Below are positions 27,607 through 37,563 of a stretch of 64,000 nucleotides of DNA, one piece after another. The position numbers and the translations under genes are program-made. The stretch's first letter is position 1; each line of letters opens with the position of its first letter. The notes below the pieces were generated by a model. That model had not been told where the DNA came from, did not search any database, and saw nothing but the letters and a program-made list of their open reading frames with translations. This DNA comes from Pseudoalteromonas aurantia (GTDB lineage Bacteria; Pseudomonadota; Gammaproteobacteria; Enterobacterales; Alteromonadaceae), in assembly GCF_005886875.1 (NCBI RefSeq), contig NZ_PNBY01000050.1, positions 33,552 to 97,551 of the forward strand. The letters are read 5' to 3'.

Positions 27607-29604
27607 ATGAAATATAAACTAGGGAAGGTTATTTTTGACAGCCAAAAGCACACACTTACTTGTTCAAGCCATGTGCGTGAATTAGATCCCAAGTCATATG
27701 AGCTGCTCATTGTATTTATAAATAACCATAATGATGTACTTTCTAGAGAGCAGCTCATAACACTTGCATGGCAAGGGAGAGTGGTCTCTGATAGCGCTAT
27801 CAACAAAGCTGTTTCTAAATTACGTCAGCACTTTGAAACTCTGATCCCAAACATAGAAGTCATAAGTACAAAAGCCAAATTTGGTTATGTACTCTCTTGC
27901 CCAGTGGAAAAGGTCGGTTATAAAAAGCATAAAGCCATTTTTTCCTATACTGCTCTAGGGCTATTTTCAGCTACTTTATTAATTGTTTTCATATTGCATA
28001 TTATGCAATTGGATCAATCTACTGGCACAGAGGTGACCTATCTAGAACGAGTGACTGCACACAACGGAATAGAAATCCATATCAGCGCTTCTAGATTAGG
28101 CGAGTTACTTTATGTAACAGCTGAAAGCGCTACCAATCAACCATCTCAACTTATATTACGCTCTACTGAAAAAAGACAAGAGAGCATACTCCCTCTCAAT
28201 CCAAAATATTTTCATTCCACAGTGATTAGCCCATCAGGAAAAACAATTGCAGGGGTAAAAAAACAGAATAATGGCTGTATAATTACGTTTTATGATATTA
28301 AGCAAAATAGGCAAGTAGATACGTTTGATTGTGTATCTATGGAAGATATCAAGTTAACATGGCAAAACAATGAAGAAGCAATCTTTATTCGAGCGCGAAA
28401 AAGTAACGCTGCGCCATTTTTCGTATATCGTATTATGCTTGCAACCAAAAGCATTCAGCAAATATCTTTACCACTTAAAGAGGCACAGTTGGGTGGTGAT
28501 TTTCTACTTGCAGCTCACCCTTCAAAAAACCTACTTGCATACGCGCGATATAGTGGCGTAAACCAAACTCAAGTCCATATAATCAATAGCATTTCATTGG
28601 ATAAGGTAGCCACTTACGACATTAATCATTCATTAAATGCCATCACATGGCATGTCGCCACAGAAACCTTATATCTAGCCAACCAAAAATCCCTATATGA
28701 GATACAAGAGCACAGCGCAGAGGTAAACCTAATTACACAACTCAGTTATCCAGTGCACTCTATTTCTGCAAGTCAGGTTGGTGGCAAAGATGTACTATTT
28801 CTAAGCCAATATCATGCTAGTACACAATTACAAACCTTCAATATAAATACGAAAGCTGCCACAACAGTTTTTGCAAATGCCGCTTTAAACAGACTGCCTA
28901 AAAAATTAAAAAACAATAAGACACTATTTGTCTCTGATATAGAACAACAACATGACCTATGGATGATTGATGATGGCTCACCGAAACGACTCATATTGCC
29001 ATTTGAGTTTGGCTTTACTCGCTATCATATAAATCACACTGAGGAATATGTGGTTTTTGAAAAAGCAGGTGCGGTATATGAATATGAATTAAGTAGCCTT
29101 ACCCTAAATAAAGTCTTTGATGCCACTCATAAGGCATACGCAGTAAATTACACGAATAACAACCATGATTTACTTTACGGTAGCAATAAAACTGGACAAT
29201 GGCAGCTTTGGTATTTTGACCGTCAATTAAAACAACATAAACAACTTACACAACATGGTGGGTATAGTGGTTATCTATATAAAGACAAACTCTATTTTAC
29301 TAAAAGAGAGCATTCCGGTTTATGGACGCTAAATAAAAACAAAGAAGTACGTATTATTGAAAACTTTAGCAATATTAATTGGCTAAATTGGCAGATCATA
29401 AATGGTTCTATTTATTTCTACCGCAAGACAAGTGGGATCTGGTCCTACGATTTAAAAACGACTGAAGAGCGCTTAGTTATGCCAACCCCTCATAACTTTG
29501 TTCATCAGTATACCGTGCATGCAGATCAGCAATCGATAACTTATGTGCATATTCAGCCTATGCAAGGCGATATTCAAAAGCTTACAATTCAAGCTCACCA
29601 CTAG
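27607..29604 (+). CDS. Membrane-bound transcriptional regulator, ToxR/CadC type with C-terminal propeller
   Basis: A 665-residue one-component regulator. The N-terminal winged helix of the OmpR/PhoB type covers about 1-100 (REQLITLAWQGRVVSDSAINKAVSKLR, then GYVL). One membrane helix (about 111-133) follows, then a large periplasmic part (about 140-665) with TolB/WD40-like blades (for example WQLWYFDRQLKQHKQLT and SGIWSYDLKT). So it should sense something in the periplasm and bind DNA directly, as CadC and ToxR do. The divergent arrangement with the hydrolase lipoprotein suggests that gene as target; this is inference. Confidence 0.85.
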   Translation: MKYKLGKVIFDSQKHTLTCSSHVRELDPKSYELLIVFINNHNDVLSREQLITLAWQGRVVSDSAINKAVSKLRQHFETLIPNIEVISTKAKFGYVLSCPVEKVGYKKHKAIFSYTALGLFSATLLIVFILHIMQLDQSTGTEVTYLERVTAHNGIEIHISASRLGELLYVTAESATNQPSQLILRSTEKRQESILPLNPKYFHSTVISPSGKTIAGVKKQNNGCIITFYDIKQNRQVDTFDCVSMEDIKLTWQNNEEAIFIRARKSNAAPFFVYRIMLATKSIQQISLPLKEAQLGGDFLLAAHPSKNLLAYARYSGVNQTQVHIINSISLDKVATYDINHSLNAITWHVATETLYLANQKSLYEIQEHSAEVNLITQLSYPVHSISASQVGGKDVLFLSQYHASTQLQTFNINTKAATTVFANAALNRLPKKLKNNKTLFVSDIEQQHDLWMIDDGSPKRLILPFEFGFTRYHINHTEEYVVFEKAGAVYEYELSSLTLNKVFDATHKAYAVNYTNNNHDLLYGSNKTGQWQLWYFDRQLKQHKQLTQHGGYSGYLYKDKLYFTKREHSGLWTLNKNKEVRIIENFSNINWLNWQIINGSIYFYRKTSGIWSYDLKTTEERLVMPTPHNFVHQYTVHADQQSITYVHIQPMQGDIQKLTIQAHH

Positions 29605-29753
29605 CAGAATATATACAACCTACAAGTTTCCTATCGTATGCACTCGCTTTTATAGTCCCATTAACTCAATGAGAGTGACTGCATATCGAAGTTTATACCT
29701 GTTCACCCGCCTCTTAGTCATTTAGTAGCTATGGAGCATGAGTTTTCATCTAT

Positions 29754-29790
29754 AAAAAAACAAAAAACCCAGCATAAGCTGGGTTTTTGA
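29754..29790 (-). terminator. Terminator of rpmBG
   Basis: AACCCAGC (29766-29773), loop ATAA, GCTGGGTT (29778-29785). On the minus strand it ends in a long T-run 24 nt after the rpmG stop; on the plus strand a T5 also follows, so it may also end the regulator transcript. Confidence 0.85.
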
Positions 29791-29809
29791 TATTCCTTCA
29801 AAAGCAAAA

Positions 29810-29965
29810 TTACTTGATTTTTGCTTCTTTGAAAATCACGTGTTTACGAACCTTAGGATCGAACTTTTTGATTTCCATTTTTTCAGGCATGTTACGCTTG
29901 TTCTTGTCGGTAGTGTAGAAATAACCAGTACCAGCAGTAGAAACTAAACGGATCTTATCACGCAT
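29810..29965 (-). CDS. rpmG: 50S ribosomal protein L33
   Basis: A 51-residue basic ribosomal protein of the large subunit. The sequence begins [19 protein letters not shown] and ends [10 protein letters not shown], matching L33 along its whole length. It lacks the zinc-binding cysteines of the C+ form, as in E. coli. It starts 11 nt behind rpmB with AAGGAG in front, and ends in a strong terminator; the rpmB-rpmG pair is conserved in gammaproteobacteria. Confidence 0.97.
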   Translation of the reverse strand: MRDKIRLVSTAGTGYFYTTDKNKRNMPEKMEIKKFDPKVRKHVIFKEAKIK

Positions 29966-29976
29966 ATCCCAGCTCC

Positions 29977-30213
29977 TTAAACTTTTTCGCCGCGAGCACG
30001 GATTTCAGTAAGAACCGCGTCGATGCCTTTTTTATCGATAATACGCATACCTTTAGTAGTAGTACGTAATGAAACGAAACGTTTTTCGCTTTCAACCCAG
30101 AAACGGTGAGTTTGTAGGTTAGGTAGGAAGCGACGCTTAGTAGCGTTGCGCGCGTGTGAACGGTGATTACCAACCACTGGACGCTTACCTGTAACTTGAC
30201 AGACTTTAGACAT
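29977..30213 (-). CDS. rpmB: 50S ribosomal protein L28
   Basis: A 78-residue large-subunit protein with the L28 signature [20 protein letters not shown] at the N-terminus and [15 protein letters not shown] in the second half. It is the zinc-free form: no CxxC pairs remain. The length equals that of E. coli L28. It is first gene of the rpmB-rpmG operon; the 271-bp region behind it to radC contains the candidate promoter. Confidence 0.98.
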   Translation of the reverse strand: MSKVCQVTGKRPVVGNHRSHARNATKRRFLPNLQTHRFWVESEKRFVSLRTTTKGMRIIDKKGIDAVLTEIRARGEKV

Positions 30214-30373
30214 GTCTATGTATCTCCAATAACTTCGCTCGAGCTTAATTTTCCCTTGGACATTACTGTGGCCCCAGGGTAAATCAGAGGGCGCTCTTTA
30301 TACAGCATATACAGGTAGAGATCAAGGATCTGATCCTATCTAATCAGCTCATGTGTAAATTTGATAGCGGCCA

Positions 30374-30379
30374 ATTATA
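30374..30379 (-). promoter_or_regulatory. Candidate -10 element of rpmBG
   Basis: TATAAT on the minus strand, about 160 nt before rpmB, with only a weak -35. It would give a fairly long leader, as is common for ribosomal protein operons. Confidence 0.35.
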
Positions 30380-30484
30380 ATGATCGAATGCCCTTAGGGA
30401 AAGTAAAAACTGCATTTAAATTAAACTATTTTGTAAAAATGCGCGCAAAGCGATGTTTTTTACAACTTTACCTAGGTAAACACG

Positions 30485-31159
30485 CTAAATTAGCCCTCGT
30501 TGTGCAAAAGAGACGCATTGCTCAGCTGCAACAATGAGGTGATCAAGTACATTTATATCAACCAAAGCTAAAGCACTTTGTAGTTTTTTCGTAATTATTT
30601 TGTCTGCCTGACTTGGTTCAGCTAACCCACTGGGGTGATTATGTGCAAAGATGACAGCAGCGGCATTGTGTTTAAGTGCAGCTTTAACAACTTCTCTGGG
30701 ATAAACCGAAGCACTATTTATAGTACCTGTAAACAATACTTCATCCGTGATCAATCGATTTTGATTATCTAAATATAGCACCATGAACACTTCATGCCCT
30801 AAGCCTCTCAACTGAATTGTCAAATAATCATTGACTGCATCGGGCGATGTAAAAATAGTATCGCGGTGACATTGCTCTTTTAAATAGCGCTTACTTAATT
30901 CTAAAACAGCCTGTAATTGAACATACTTTGCTTCACCTAATCCCTTATAAGCTGAGAACTCAGTAAGACTTGCATTGAATAAGTTATGAAGAGAGTGATT
31001 TTGTTTCAGTAGTGAGTCCGCCAGCTCTACCGCATTCATCCCCGTCACACCCGTACGAAGAAAAATCGCTAGCAACTCAGCATCTGTTAGCATACTTGGC
31101 CCTTGTTTAAGTAACTTTTCTCTTGGCCGACTCTGTTTAGGTAACACATTTAGCTGCAT
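30485..31159 (-). CDS. radC: RadC family JAB/MPN protein
   Basis: A 224-residue member of the RadC group. The N-terminal helix-hairpin-helix part ([26 protein letters not shown]) is followed by the JAMM metal site [14 protein letters not shown] in the last third. The JAMM fold is related to deubiquitinases; the role in DNA repair once proposed for RadC has not been confirmed, so function remains open. It lies divergent from coaBC, as in many gammaproteobacteria. Confidence 0.95.
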   Translation of the reverse strand: MQLNVLPKQSRPREKLLKQGPSMLTDAELLAIFLRTGVTGMNAVELADSLLKQNHSLHNLFNASLTEFSAYKGLGEAKYVQLQAVLELSKRYLKEQCHRDTIFTSPDAVNDYLTIQLRGLGHEVFMVLYLDNQNRLITDEVLFTGTINSASVYPREVVKAALKHNAAAVIFAHNHPSGLAEPSQADKIITKKLQSALALVDINVLDHLIVAAEQCVSFAQRGLI

Positions 31160-31312
31160 TTTCTATCCTTAGTGGTGCATCCATGTAGTTATTAGAGTGT
31201 AGTCACTCATTGTGCGTTTTTAAAATCTGTATTTACCCTATCTAAACAGGGTGGCTTTGGTGTGGTATCTTTAGCACCAAACAAACATTCTTCATCAATG
31301 GTGTGTCTAAAT

Positions 31313-32506
31313 ATGAGCCAACCTGTCAAAAATATTGTGTTAGGTATAAGCGGTGGCATTGCAGCCTATAAATGTGCAGAACTGGTAAGGCGACTGACAG
31401 AACGCGGTTGTAAAGTGAAAGTTGTCATGACTGAATCCGCTAAACACTTTATCACTCCACTCACCATGCAAGCTGTTTCCAGTGAAATGGTTGCAGACTC
31501 TTTATTAGACCCAAGTGCTGAAGCTGCCATGGGCCATATAGAATTTGCAAAATGGGCTGATTTAATTCTAGTGGCACCGGCCAGCTGCAACATTCTCGCC
31601 AAAATGGCACAAGGTATAGCGGACGACCTACTCACCACTTTATTATTGGCAACGCCAGCCAAAGTTGCTGTCGCCCCCGCTATGAACCAACTAATGTATG
31701 CCCACCCAGCGACACAAGCCAACATCGCGACGTTACGTGCTCGTGATATTGCCATTTGGGGCCCAGGTAAAGGCGAACAAGCATGTGGTGATGTGGGTTC
31801 AGGCAGAATGCTAGAACCTCTTGAGCTTGTAGAGCGATGTTTAGCACCAGTACAAGCCCCTGTTCTGCTTGGGAAAACGTTCACAATCACAGCAGGGCCA
31901 ACGCGAGAACCTCTAGACCCTGTTCGCTACATAAGCAATCACAGTTCGGGTAAAATGGGTTTTGCATTAGCAAAAGCGGCGCTTGAACTCGGTGCAACCG
32001 TTAACCTGATAAGTGGACCAGTTTCACTCTCTGCACCAGAAGGGGCAACGCTATTCCCCATTGAAACTGCAAGAGACATGTTAAATTCGGCACTACAATT
32101 AGCACCCCAATCAGATGTATTTATTGGCTGTGCAGCCGTCGCTGATTACAGAGCTGCGACAATTGCAGAACACAAAATCAAAAAGCAAGGCGATGAAATA
32201 ACCCTCACGATGGTAAAAAATCCAGACGTGATCGCACACGTTGCCGCGCTTAAAGAAAATAGACCATACACAGTCGGCTTTGCAGCTGAAACACAAGATA
32301 TCCAACAGTACGCAAAAGCCAAACTCAAAAACAAGAATTTGGATATGATCTGCGCCAATGATGTGTCCGTAAAAGGATTAGGTTTCAACGCAAATGATAA
32401 TGCCTTGTCCCTTTTTTGGTCTGATGATTGCCTGAATTTACCCACAACGAGCAAGCAACAATTAGCAATGCAAGTCATGCACGCATTATCTAAACGTCTT
32501 AATTAA
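31313..32506 (+). CDS. coaBC: Bifunctional phosphopantothenoylcysteine decarboxylase/synthetase CoaBC
   Basis: CoaBC joins cysteine to 4'-phosphopantothenate and decarboxylates the product, two steps of coenzyme A synthesis. The N-terminal flavoprotein (CoaC) shows ISGGIAAYK, the active His in [26 protein letters not shown], and the Cys of [13 protein letters not shown]. The CoaB half begins at about residue 190 with [24 protein letters not shown] and contains the NPDVIAHVA segment. ATG 31313 (MSQPVKN) is chosen over upstream starts as it precedes the first beta strand directly; 397 residues is usual. Confidence 0.95.
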   Translation: MSQPVKNIVLGISGGIAAYKCAELVRRLTERGCKVKVVMTESAKHFITPLTMQAVSSEMVADSLLDPSAEAAMGHIEFAKWADLILVAPASCNILAKMAQGIADDLLTTLLLATPAKVAVAPAMNQLMYAHPATQANIATLRARDIAIWGPGKGEQACGDVGSGRMLEPLELVERCLAPVQAPVLLGKTFTITAGPTREPLDPVRYISNHSSGKMGFALAKAALELGATVNLISGPVSLSAPEGATLFPIETARDMLNSALQLAPQSDVFIGCAAVADYRAATIAEHKIKKQGDEITLTMVKNPDVIAHVAALKENRPYTVGFAAETQDIQQYAKAKLKNKNLDMICANDVSVKGLGFNANDNALSLFWSDDCLNLPTTSKQQLAMQVMHALSKRLN

Positions 32507-32623
32507 CCGCGCGGGAAAAAGCTAGCACCAAACTGAATAAAACATTAACATAAGACCCCGAGTACTGGTGTAAGCAGCTTGGGGTTTGCACTGACCATAA
32601 TAATGATAAATAAAGGAAGGTAC

Positions 32624-33214
32624 ATGCCAGCGACTAAACGTAGTAACCGCAAAGAGCAAATTTTGCAGTCTCTTGCACAGATGTTAGAAACAAGCCCGGG
32701 GCAACGTATCACAACGGCAAAGTTGGCTGCCGAAGTCGGCGTATCAGAAGCGGCGTTATATCGACATTTTCCAAGTAAAGCCCGTATGTTTGAAGGCTTG
32801 ATAGAGTTCATCGAAAATACTCTACTTTCACGTATAAACCTAATTTTAGATAATGAAAAAGAAACACAAAGTCGCGTCTATAACATTTTGGTTTTATTAC
32901 TCACTTTTGCTCAAAAGAACCCAGGTATCACGCGAATTTTAACAGGCGATGCGCTTCAAGGTGAGCAAGAGAGACTCAGAGAGCGCGTGCAAGGTCTATT
33001 CGAAAAACTAGAAACACAATTTAAGCAAGTTTTACGAGAGCGAAAACTCCGTGAAGGAAAAGCTTTTTCGACTGATGAAGCTGCACTGGCTAATTTTTTT
33101 CTTGCCTACGTCGAAGGAAAAATGAACCAATTCGTACGCAGTGATTTTACCGCTTTACCTAGTCAACAATTTGAAATGCAGTGGAAAGAACTGCAAAAAA
33201 TTTGGTTAACTTAA
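32624..33214 (+). CDS. slmA: Nucleoid occlusion factor SlmA
   Basis: SlmA is a TetR-family DNA-binding protein that stops FtsZ ring assembly over the nucleoid. The ATG at 32624 is right: GGAAGG stands in front, and from there the protein is collinear with SlmA ([21 protein letters not shown]) and has 196 residues. The HTH is in [25 protein letters not shown]; the C-terminal dimer domain includes [18 protein letters not shown]. The gene follows coaBC by only 117 nt; the dut gene often found between the two is missing here. Confidence 0.96.
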   Translation: MPATKRSNRKEQILQSLAQMLETSPGQRITTAKLAAEVGVSEAALYRHFPSKARMFEGLIEFIENTLLSRINLILDNEKETQSRVYNILVLLLTFAQKNPGITRILTGDALQGEQERLRERVQGLFEKLETQFKQVLRERKLREGKAFSTDEAALANFFLAYVEGKMNQFVRSDFTALPSQQFEMQWKELQKIWLT

Positions 33215-33218
33215 CGAT

Positions 33219-33244
33219 TTACTCGCTCTAATAAGAGTGAGTAA
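33219..33244 (+). terminator. Hairpin after slmA
   Basis: TTACTCGCTCT (33219-33229), loop AATA and AGAGTGAGTAA (33234-33244) form an 11-bp stem with one G-T pair, 4 nt after the stop. There is no T-run after it, so termination strength is uncertain. Confidence 0.55.
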
Positions 33245-33414
33245 TATCCTCCTCTAAACTAAAATGTTGAGCAGAATAAAATTCCCCTTTTTATAAAGGC
33301 CCGATTGCCACGCTATTTATCCGTTTAACCGGTACACTAAACGCACAATTCTTTTTTACTCTCAATAAAAGTGCTACAACCCTGTATAAGCTTCAAACTT
33401 TAAGAATACCCAAC

Positions 33415-36162
33415 ATGATCAAATTACCATCATTGGCGATCGTCAGCTTACTCCTGAGTAACGCCGCCTATAGCCAGCAATCACTTGAGTTCAAGGATGT
33501 ATTTGACTTCAATTATGCGAAGAATACACAACTTTCAGAAAACGGATCTATCTTATCTTTTTCAGCTGCACCTTATAGAGGGGACCCCATAGGGCATATA
33601 TATACCCTTACTGACAAAAAACTGCTCGCACAGGTCGAACGCGGCACAAAGCCCATGATAAATAAAAATGCTACTTGGGTTGCCTTTACGCAAACTCCCA
33701 GTTTACTTGAACAAGAAATGGCTACAAAAAAAGAAAAGAAACAGCTTACAAGTAATTTAGTACTGGTTAATACCAAGACAAAAAAACAACGAACGTTTGC
33801 TAACGTTAAAGACTATCAACTTTCCAATGATGGCATTTGGCTAACTTACAGGGAACAACTGGAGCCAGAAAAAAAGACCAAAGCCAATGGGTCAAAATTT
33901 CATATTGGCGCAGATAAGAAAGACAAGCATTATCCGCTCGTCATTGTTAATTTAGCGAACAACCAAACTCACCATATTAAACAAGTGGGTGAATATTCAT
34001 TAAGCCCAAACAATCATGGGGTTATTTTTGCGCAAAGTAGCGACGATGGCAGCAAAAACCAAATAGGTTTTTTCGACCTCGATACACAGGTAAAAAGTAG
34101 CCTTTTTGAAGAACCTGGGGTTACTTTAAGCCAAGCAGTCTGGCACCCCACAAGCCCAATTGTCGCATTTAATATGGGTAACTATGTCAACGATGATACT
34201 AGACGCAGAAGTTATAAACTTACCCTATGGCATGCCAATGATAACCAATTAACTGATATCGAGAACACCAAAGGGTGGTTTAGCGCAAAAACCGCTAAAC
34301 TCGTCTGGTCAGAACACGGTGAACGTTTATATTTTCAAAATCGCCCGTTGCTTGAAAATAAAGCCCCTGACCTAAAATACTCAGACAACAAATCCCTGTC
34401 CGACTTCGATACTATTCGCGCCCAAAAAGGCTTAAAAATATGGCACAACGCAGATCCAGAGATTAAGCCAAGAGAAATTAAAACATGGAAAGAGACTAAC
34501 AAGCATCGTCATTATCACGCTGTTTACCATATGAGCAGTCAACATGTTGCACAGCTTTCTTCACCTCAAGTTAAAAATGTAACGTTACATACCGAAGCAC
34601 AATACTTACTTGGCATTGATAATACAGCACATTTAAAAGAGGTAATGTATAACGGGTTTTTCCAAGATTATTATGCAATTAATGTACAAAATGGTCATAA
34701 GACAACCATTACCACACATACTCGTTTTAAACCGACCCTATCACCTACAGGTAACCATGCAGCCTATTTTGAAGATAAGCAGATCTGGTTAAAAGATTTA
34801 GCAACCCAACAGCAAATTTCACTCACTAACAAGATTGATACTGCAATTTTTGCTGATGATAAACATGACTACCCCAAGGAGCAAAGCAGCTACCATTTTG
34901 CTGGTTGGCAAGTCGATGGCAGTACTTTATATGCTTATAGCAAGCATGACATTTGGGCATTTGATGTAGCCACGGCACAGGCGACACGATTAACAAACGG
35001 AAGGGAAACCGCAACTCAATATCGAGTGCGCAAGCTAGACAAAACAGCGACGGGTTTTACACCAGAGCAAACTCTCGTACTTAGCGCTCATAATTTAAAT
35101 AATAAACAAACCCATATTGCGACCTTATCCTTAAAAGACAACTCACTAAGCACCGTACTCAAAGGTGCAGCGCGATTTGATGTTGTAAAACGCGCAAAAC
35201 ACAGCGATAAACTGCTATTTACAAAACAAAGTTATCATCAATTCCCTGATTTTTGGCAGGTGAGCAGTGATTTTAAAAATCCACAGAAAATCACTGACCT
35301 TAACCCCCAAGTAAGCCAATTTGCATGGGGCCAAAAGCCTGAATTAGTAAAATATAAAGGTCATGATGGAGAAGACTTACAAGGCGTATTGATTAAGCCT
35401 GCTGGATACAAAAAAGGCGACAAGTTACCGGTGGTTATATACTTCTACCGTTATATGAGCCAGCGTATGTATGACTTTCCTAAAATGGAATTAAATCATC
35501 GCCCTAACTTCCCGATGTTTACGTCAAATGGCTACGCGCTATTTTTACCTGACATTCGATTTGAAATCGGTAAACCAGGACCATCTTCAACACAAACAAT
35601 GATTAATGCGGCACAAAAACTCATCGATATTGGCGTTGCACATCCAGATAAAATTGGCTTACAGGGCCATTCATGGGCTGGCTACCAAAGTGCCTACATG
35701 ATCACACAAACTGATATGTTCAAAGCCATTGTTTCTGGCGCGCCAGTAACTAATATGACGTCAGCTTACAGTGGAATTCGTTTGAAATCGGGCCTCGCAC
35801 GGCAGTTTCAGTATGAAACCGGACAAAGTCGAATCGGTAAGCCTTTGCATAAAGCACTCGACCTTTATATTGAAAACTCTCCGGTATTTTTTGCCGATAA
35901 AGTAAATACGCCTATTTTAATGATGTTTGGTGATAAAGACGGTGCTGTACCTTGGCAAGAAGGCATTCAATATTACTTGGCATTAAGACGATTAGATAAG
36001 GATGCGATCTTATTACAATACGAAGGTGAGCCTCATCATCTTAAAAAATTCCCTAACCAACTCGATTTTTCAATTCGCATGATGGAATATTTTGATTTTC
36101 ATTTAAAAGGCGAAAAACCAAAAGAGTGGATCACCAAAGGGCAAGCTTACACAAAAGAATAA
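33415..36162 (+). CDS. Secreted prolyl-oligopeptidase-family (S9) peptidase
   Basis: A 915-residue exported serine peptidase. The signal peptide (about 1-19, SLLLSNAAYS) points to the periplasm. The first two thirds are an irregular beta-propeller that gates the active site. The C-terminal alpha/beta-hydrolase domain (about 640-905) has the nucleophile S753 in GHSWAGYQSA, Asp in GDKDGAVP (D842 likely) and His in EGEPHHLKK (H874). It should cut short peptides rather than proteins. The gene is monocistronic with a good terminator. Related S9 proteins are numerous in marine Alteromonadales. Confidence 0.93.
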   Translation: MIKLPSLAIVSLLLSNAAYSQQSLEFKDVFDFNYAKNTQLSENGSILSFSAAPYRGDPIGHIYTLTDKKLLAQVERGTKPMINKNATWVAFTQTPSLLEQEMATKKEKKQLTSNLVLVNTKTKKQRTFANVKDYQLSNDGIWLTYREQLEPEKKTKANGSKFHIGADKKDKHYPLVIVNLANNQTHHIKQVGEYSLSPNNHGVIFAQSSDDGSKNQIGFFDLDTQVKSSLFEEPGVTLSQAVWHPTSPIVAFNMGNYVNDDTRRRSYKLTLWHANDNQLTDIENTKGWFSAKTAKLVWSEHGERLYFQNRPLLENKAPDLKYSDNKSLSDFDTIRAQKGLKIWHNADPEIKPREIKTWKETNKHRHYHAVYHMSSQHVAQLSSPQVKNVTLHTEAQYLLGIDNTAHLKEVMYNGFFQDYYAINVQNGHKTTITTHTRFKPTLSPTGNHAAYFEDKQIWLKDLATQQQISLTNKIDTAIFADDKHDYPKEQSSYHFAGWQVDGSTLYAYSKHDIWAFDVATAQATRLTNGRETATQYRVRKLDKTATGFTPEQTLVLSAHNLNNKQTHIATLSLKDNSLSTVLKGAARFDVVKRAKHSDKLLFTKQSYHQFPDFWQVSSDFKNPQKITDLNPQVSQFAWGQKPELVKYKGHDGEDLQGVLIKPAGYKKGDKLPVVIYFYRYMSQRMYDFPKMELNHRPNFPMFTSNGYALFLPDIRFEIGKPGPSSTQTMINAAQKLIDIGVAHPDKIGLQGHSWAGYQSAYMITQTDMFKAIVSGAPVTNMTSAYSGIRLKSGLARQFQYETGQSRIGKPLHKALDLYIENSPVFFADKVNTPILMMFGDKDGAVPWQEGIQYYLALRRLDKDAILLQYEGEPHHLKKFPNQLDFSIRMMEYFDFHLKGEKPKEWITKGQAYTKE

Positions 36163-36227
36163 ACACTGAGGGCTTAGCTCGGCCAAAGTCGAGAAAAGCA
36201 AATAGTTTAAGCTTATGTAATCGGAAA

Positions 36228-36259
36228 AGTACTTTAGCTAACGCTAAGGTACTTTTTTA
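36228..36259 (+). terminator. Terminator of the S9 peptidase gene
   Basis: AGTACTTTAGC (36228-36238), loop TAAC and GCTAAGGTACT (36243-36253) pair over 11 positions with one G-T, followed by TTTTTTA. Confidence 0.85.
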
Positions 36260-36369
36260 TTTCCTGCATCTGTAATTCTGGCTTCTATGACCCTGAAGGT
36301 TTAAAATACGCGCTTACATTCATTTTCATCAGTAGGTAGCACGCCTACTCTTTCATTTGGCGGTTTAGT

Positions 36370-36993
36370 ATGACTGAAACAGCACGCGGTAATTTATTTA
36401 TATTATCAGCACCTTCAGGTGCGGGTAAGTCAAGTCTCATCAATGCATTACTCAATATTCATGATGATATAAAAGTCTCCGTTTCTCATACCACCAGAAA
36501 TCCTCGACCAGGCGAGCAAAATGCTGAGCATTATCACTTTGTCGATGTTGAGCAATTTAAAAGCCTGATTGAAAAAAATGACTTTTTCGAGTGGGCACAA
36601 GTTTTTGATAACTATTACGGTACATCGAAAGCGGCTATTGAGAACCAACTAGCTCAAGGTATTGATGTATTTTTAGATATCGATTGGCAAGGTGCGCAGC
36701 AAGTCCGTGAACTTGTACCTGACGTTAAAACCATCTTTATTTTACCGCCATCTCGCGCTGAATTAGAGCAGCGTTTAAATAACCGCGGCCAAGACTCGCA
36801 AGAAGTAATTGCAGATAGAATGGCACAAGCCAAATCTGAAAGCTCACACTATGCTGAGTTTGACTATGTACTAGTCAATGACGACTTTGATGCCACGTTA
36901 AAACAACTTGAAAGTATTGTATTAGCAGCTCGGTTAGAACTTAGCGCACAGAAAATACGTCATCATCCCCTGATTTGCGATCTTTTGAAGTAA
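36370..36993 (+). CDS. gmk: Guanylate kinase
   Basis: Gmk phosphorylates GMP to GDP, feeding GTP and (p)ppGpp synthesis. The P-loop APSGAGKS covers 14-21; the GMP-binding [11 protein letters not shown] and [10 protein letters not shown] follow. The length of 207 residues is standard. It is the first gene of the conserved gmk-rpoZ-spoT group; a 90-nt gap separates it from rpoZ. Confidence 0.98.
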   Translation: MTETARGNLFILSAPSGAGKSSLINALLNIHDDIKVSVSHTTRNPRPGEQNAEHYHFVDVEQFKSLIEKNDFFEWAQVFDNYYGTSKAAIENQLAQGIDVFLDIDWQGAQQVRELVPDVKTIFILPPSRAELEQRLNNRGQDSQEVIADRMAQAKSESSHYAEFDYVLVNDDFDATLKQLESIVLAARLELSAQKIRHHPLICDLLK

Positions 36994-37083
36994 AATAGAG
37001 ATAAATTTTAACCACCCACTTGGCGAAATGGCTTGTGTGCAGTAAACTAGCCTTTTGGAAATGAATAACTTTGGAGTGCTTCG

Positions 37084-37359
37084 ATGGCTCGCGTAACTGT
37101 AGAAGATGCAGTAGATGCAATTGGTAACCGTTTTGATTTAATCTTGGTAGCGGCGCGTCGCGCTCGTCAAATCGCTGTAGGTGGTAAAGACCCTATGGTT
37201 GATCCTGAAAACGACAAACCAACGGTTATCGCTTTGCGTGAAATTGAAAAAGGCTTGGTAGACAGCTCATCTCTTGATCTAATTGATCGTGAAGAGCAAC
37301 AAAACCAAGAAGCAGCTGAACTTGCAGCTGTAGCAGCAATTGTTGGCGGAAACAGCTAA
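37084..37359 (+). CDS. rpoZ: RNA polymerase omega subunit
   Basis: Omega (91 residues) helps RNA polymerase assembly and forms part of the ppGpp site 1. The sequence begins [20 protein letters not shown] and contains [13 protein letters not shown] and [13 protein letters not shown], typical of the family. It lies between gmk and spoT, which links it in context to ppGpp control. A strong terminator follows, so spoT probably has its own promoter in the 200-bp gap. Confidence 0.98.
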   Translation: MARVTVEDAVDAIGNRFDLILVAARRARQIAVGGKDPMVDPENDKPTVIALREIEKGLVDSSSLDLIDREEQQNQEAAELAAVAAIVGGNS

Positions 37360-37381
37360 TAATCTGCAAATAGAATACGAC

Positions 37382-37416
37382 AATGCCAGCACTTATTGCT
37401 GGCATTGCTGTTTTTA
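37382..37416 (+). terminator. Terminator of gmk-rpoZ
   Basis: AATGCCAGCA (37382-37391), loop CTTAT and TGCTGGCATT (37397-37406), then GCTGTTTTTAAT. Confidence 0.85.
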
Positions 37417-37563
37417 ATATCGAGAAATTACCCATATTACCTTGGATCCCTCGTACTTTTATTTATGTAATCATCATAAAGTCCCAACTAGCCGTTGGTT
37501 TATCTTGAAATTCATCGTATATTCGTAACATATCTATTACTTCACTGGAACATCGGAGTGTGA

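Noticed and set aside
31366..31890. 174-codon frame opposite coaBC
   Set aside because: coaBC is certain from its motifs over the same stretch; the opposite frame has no recognisable domain or start signal.
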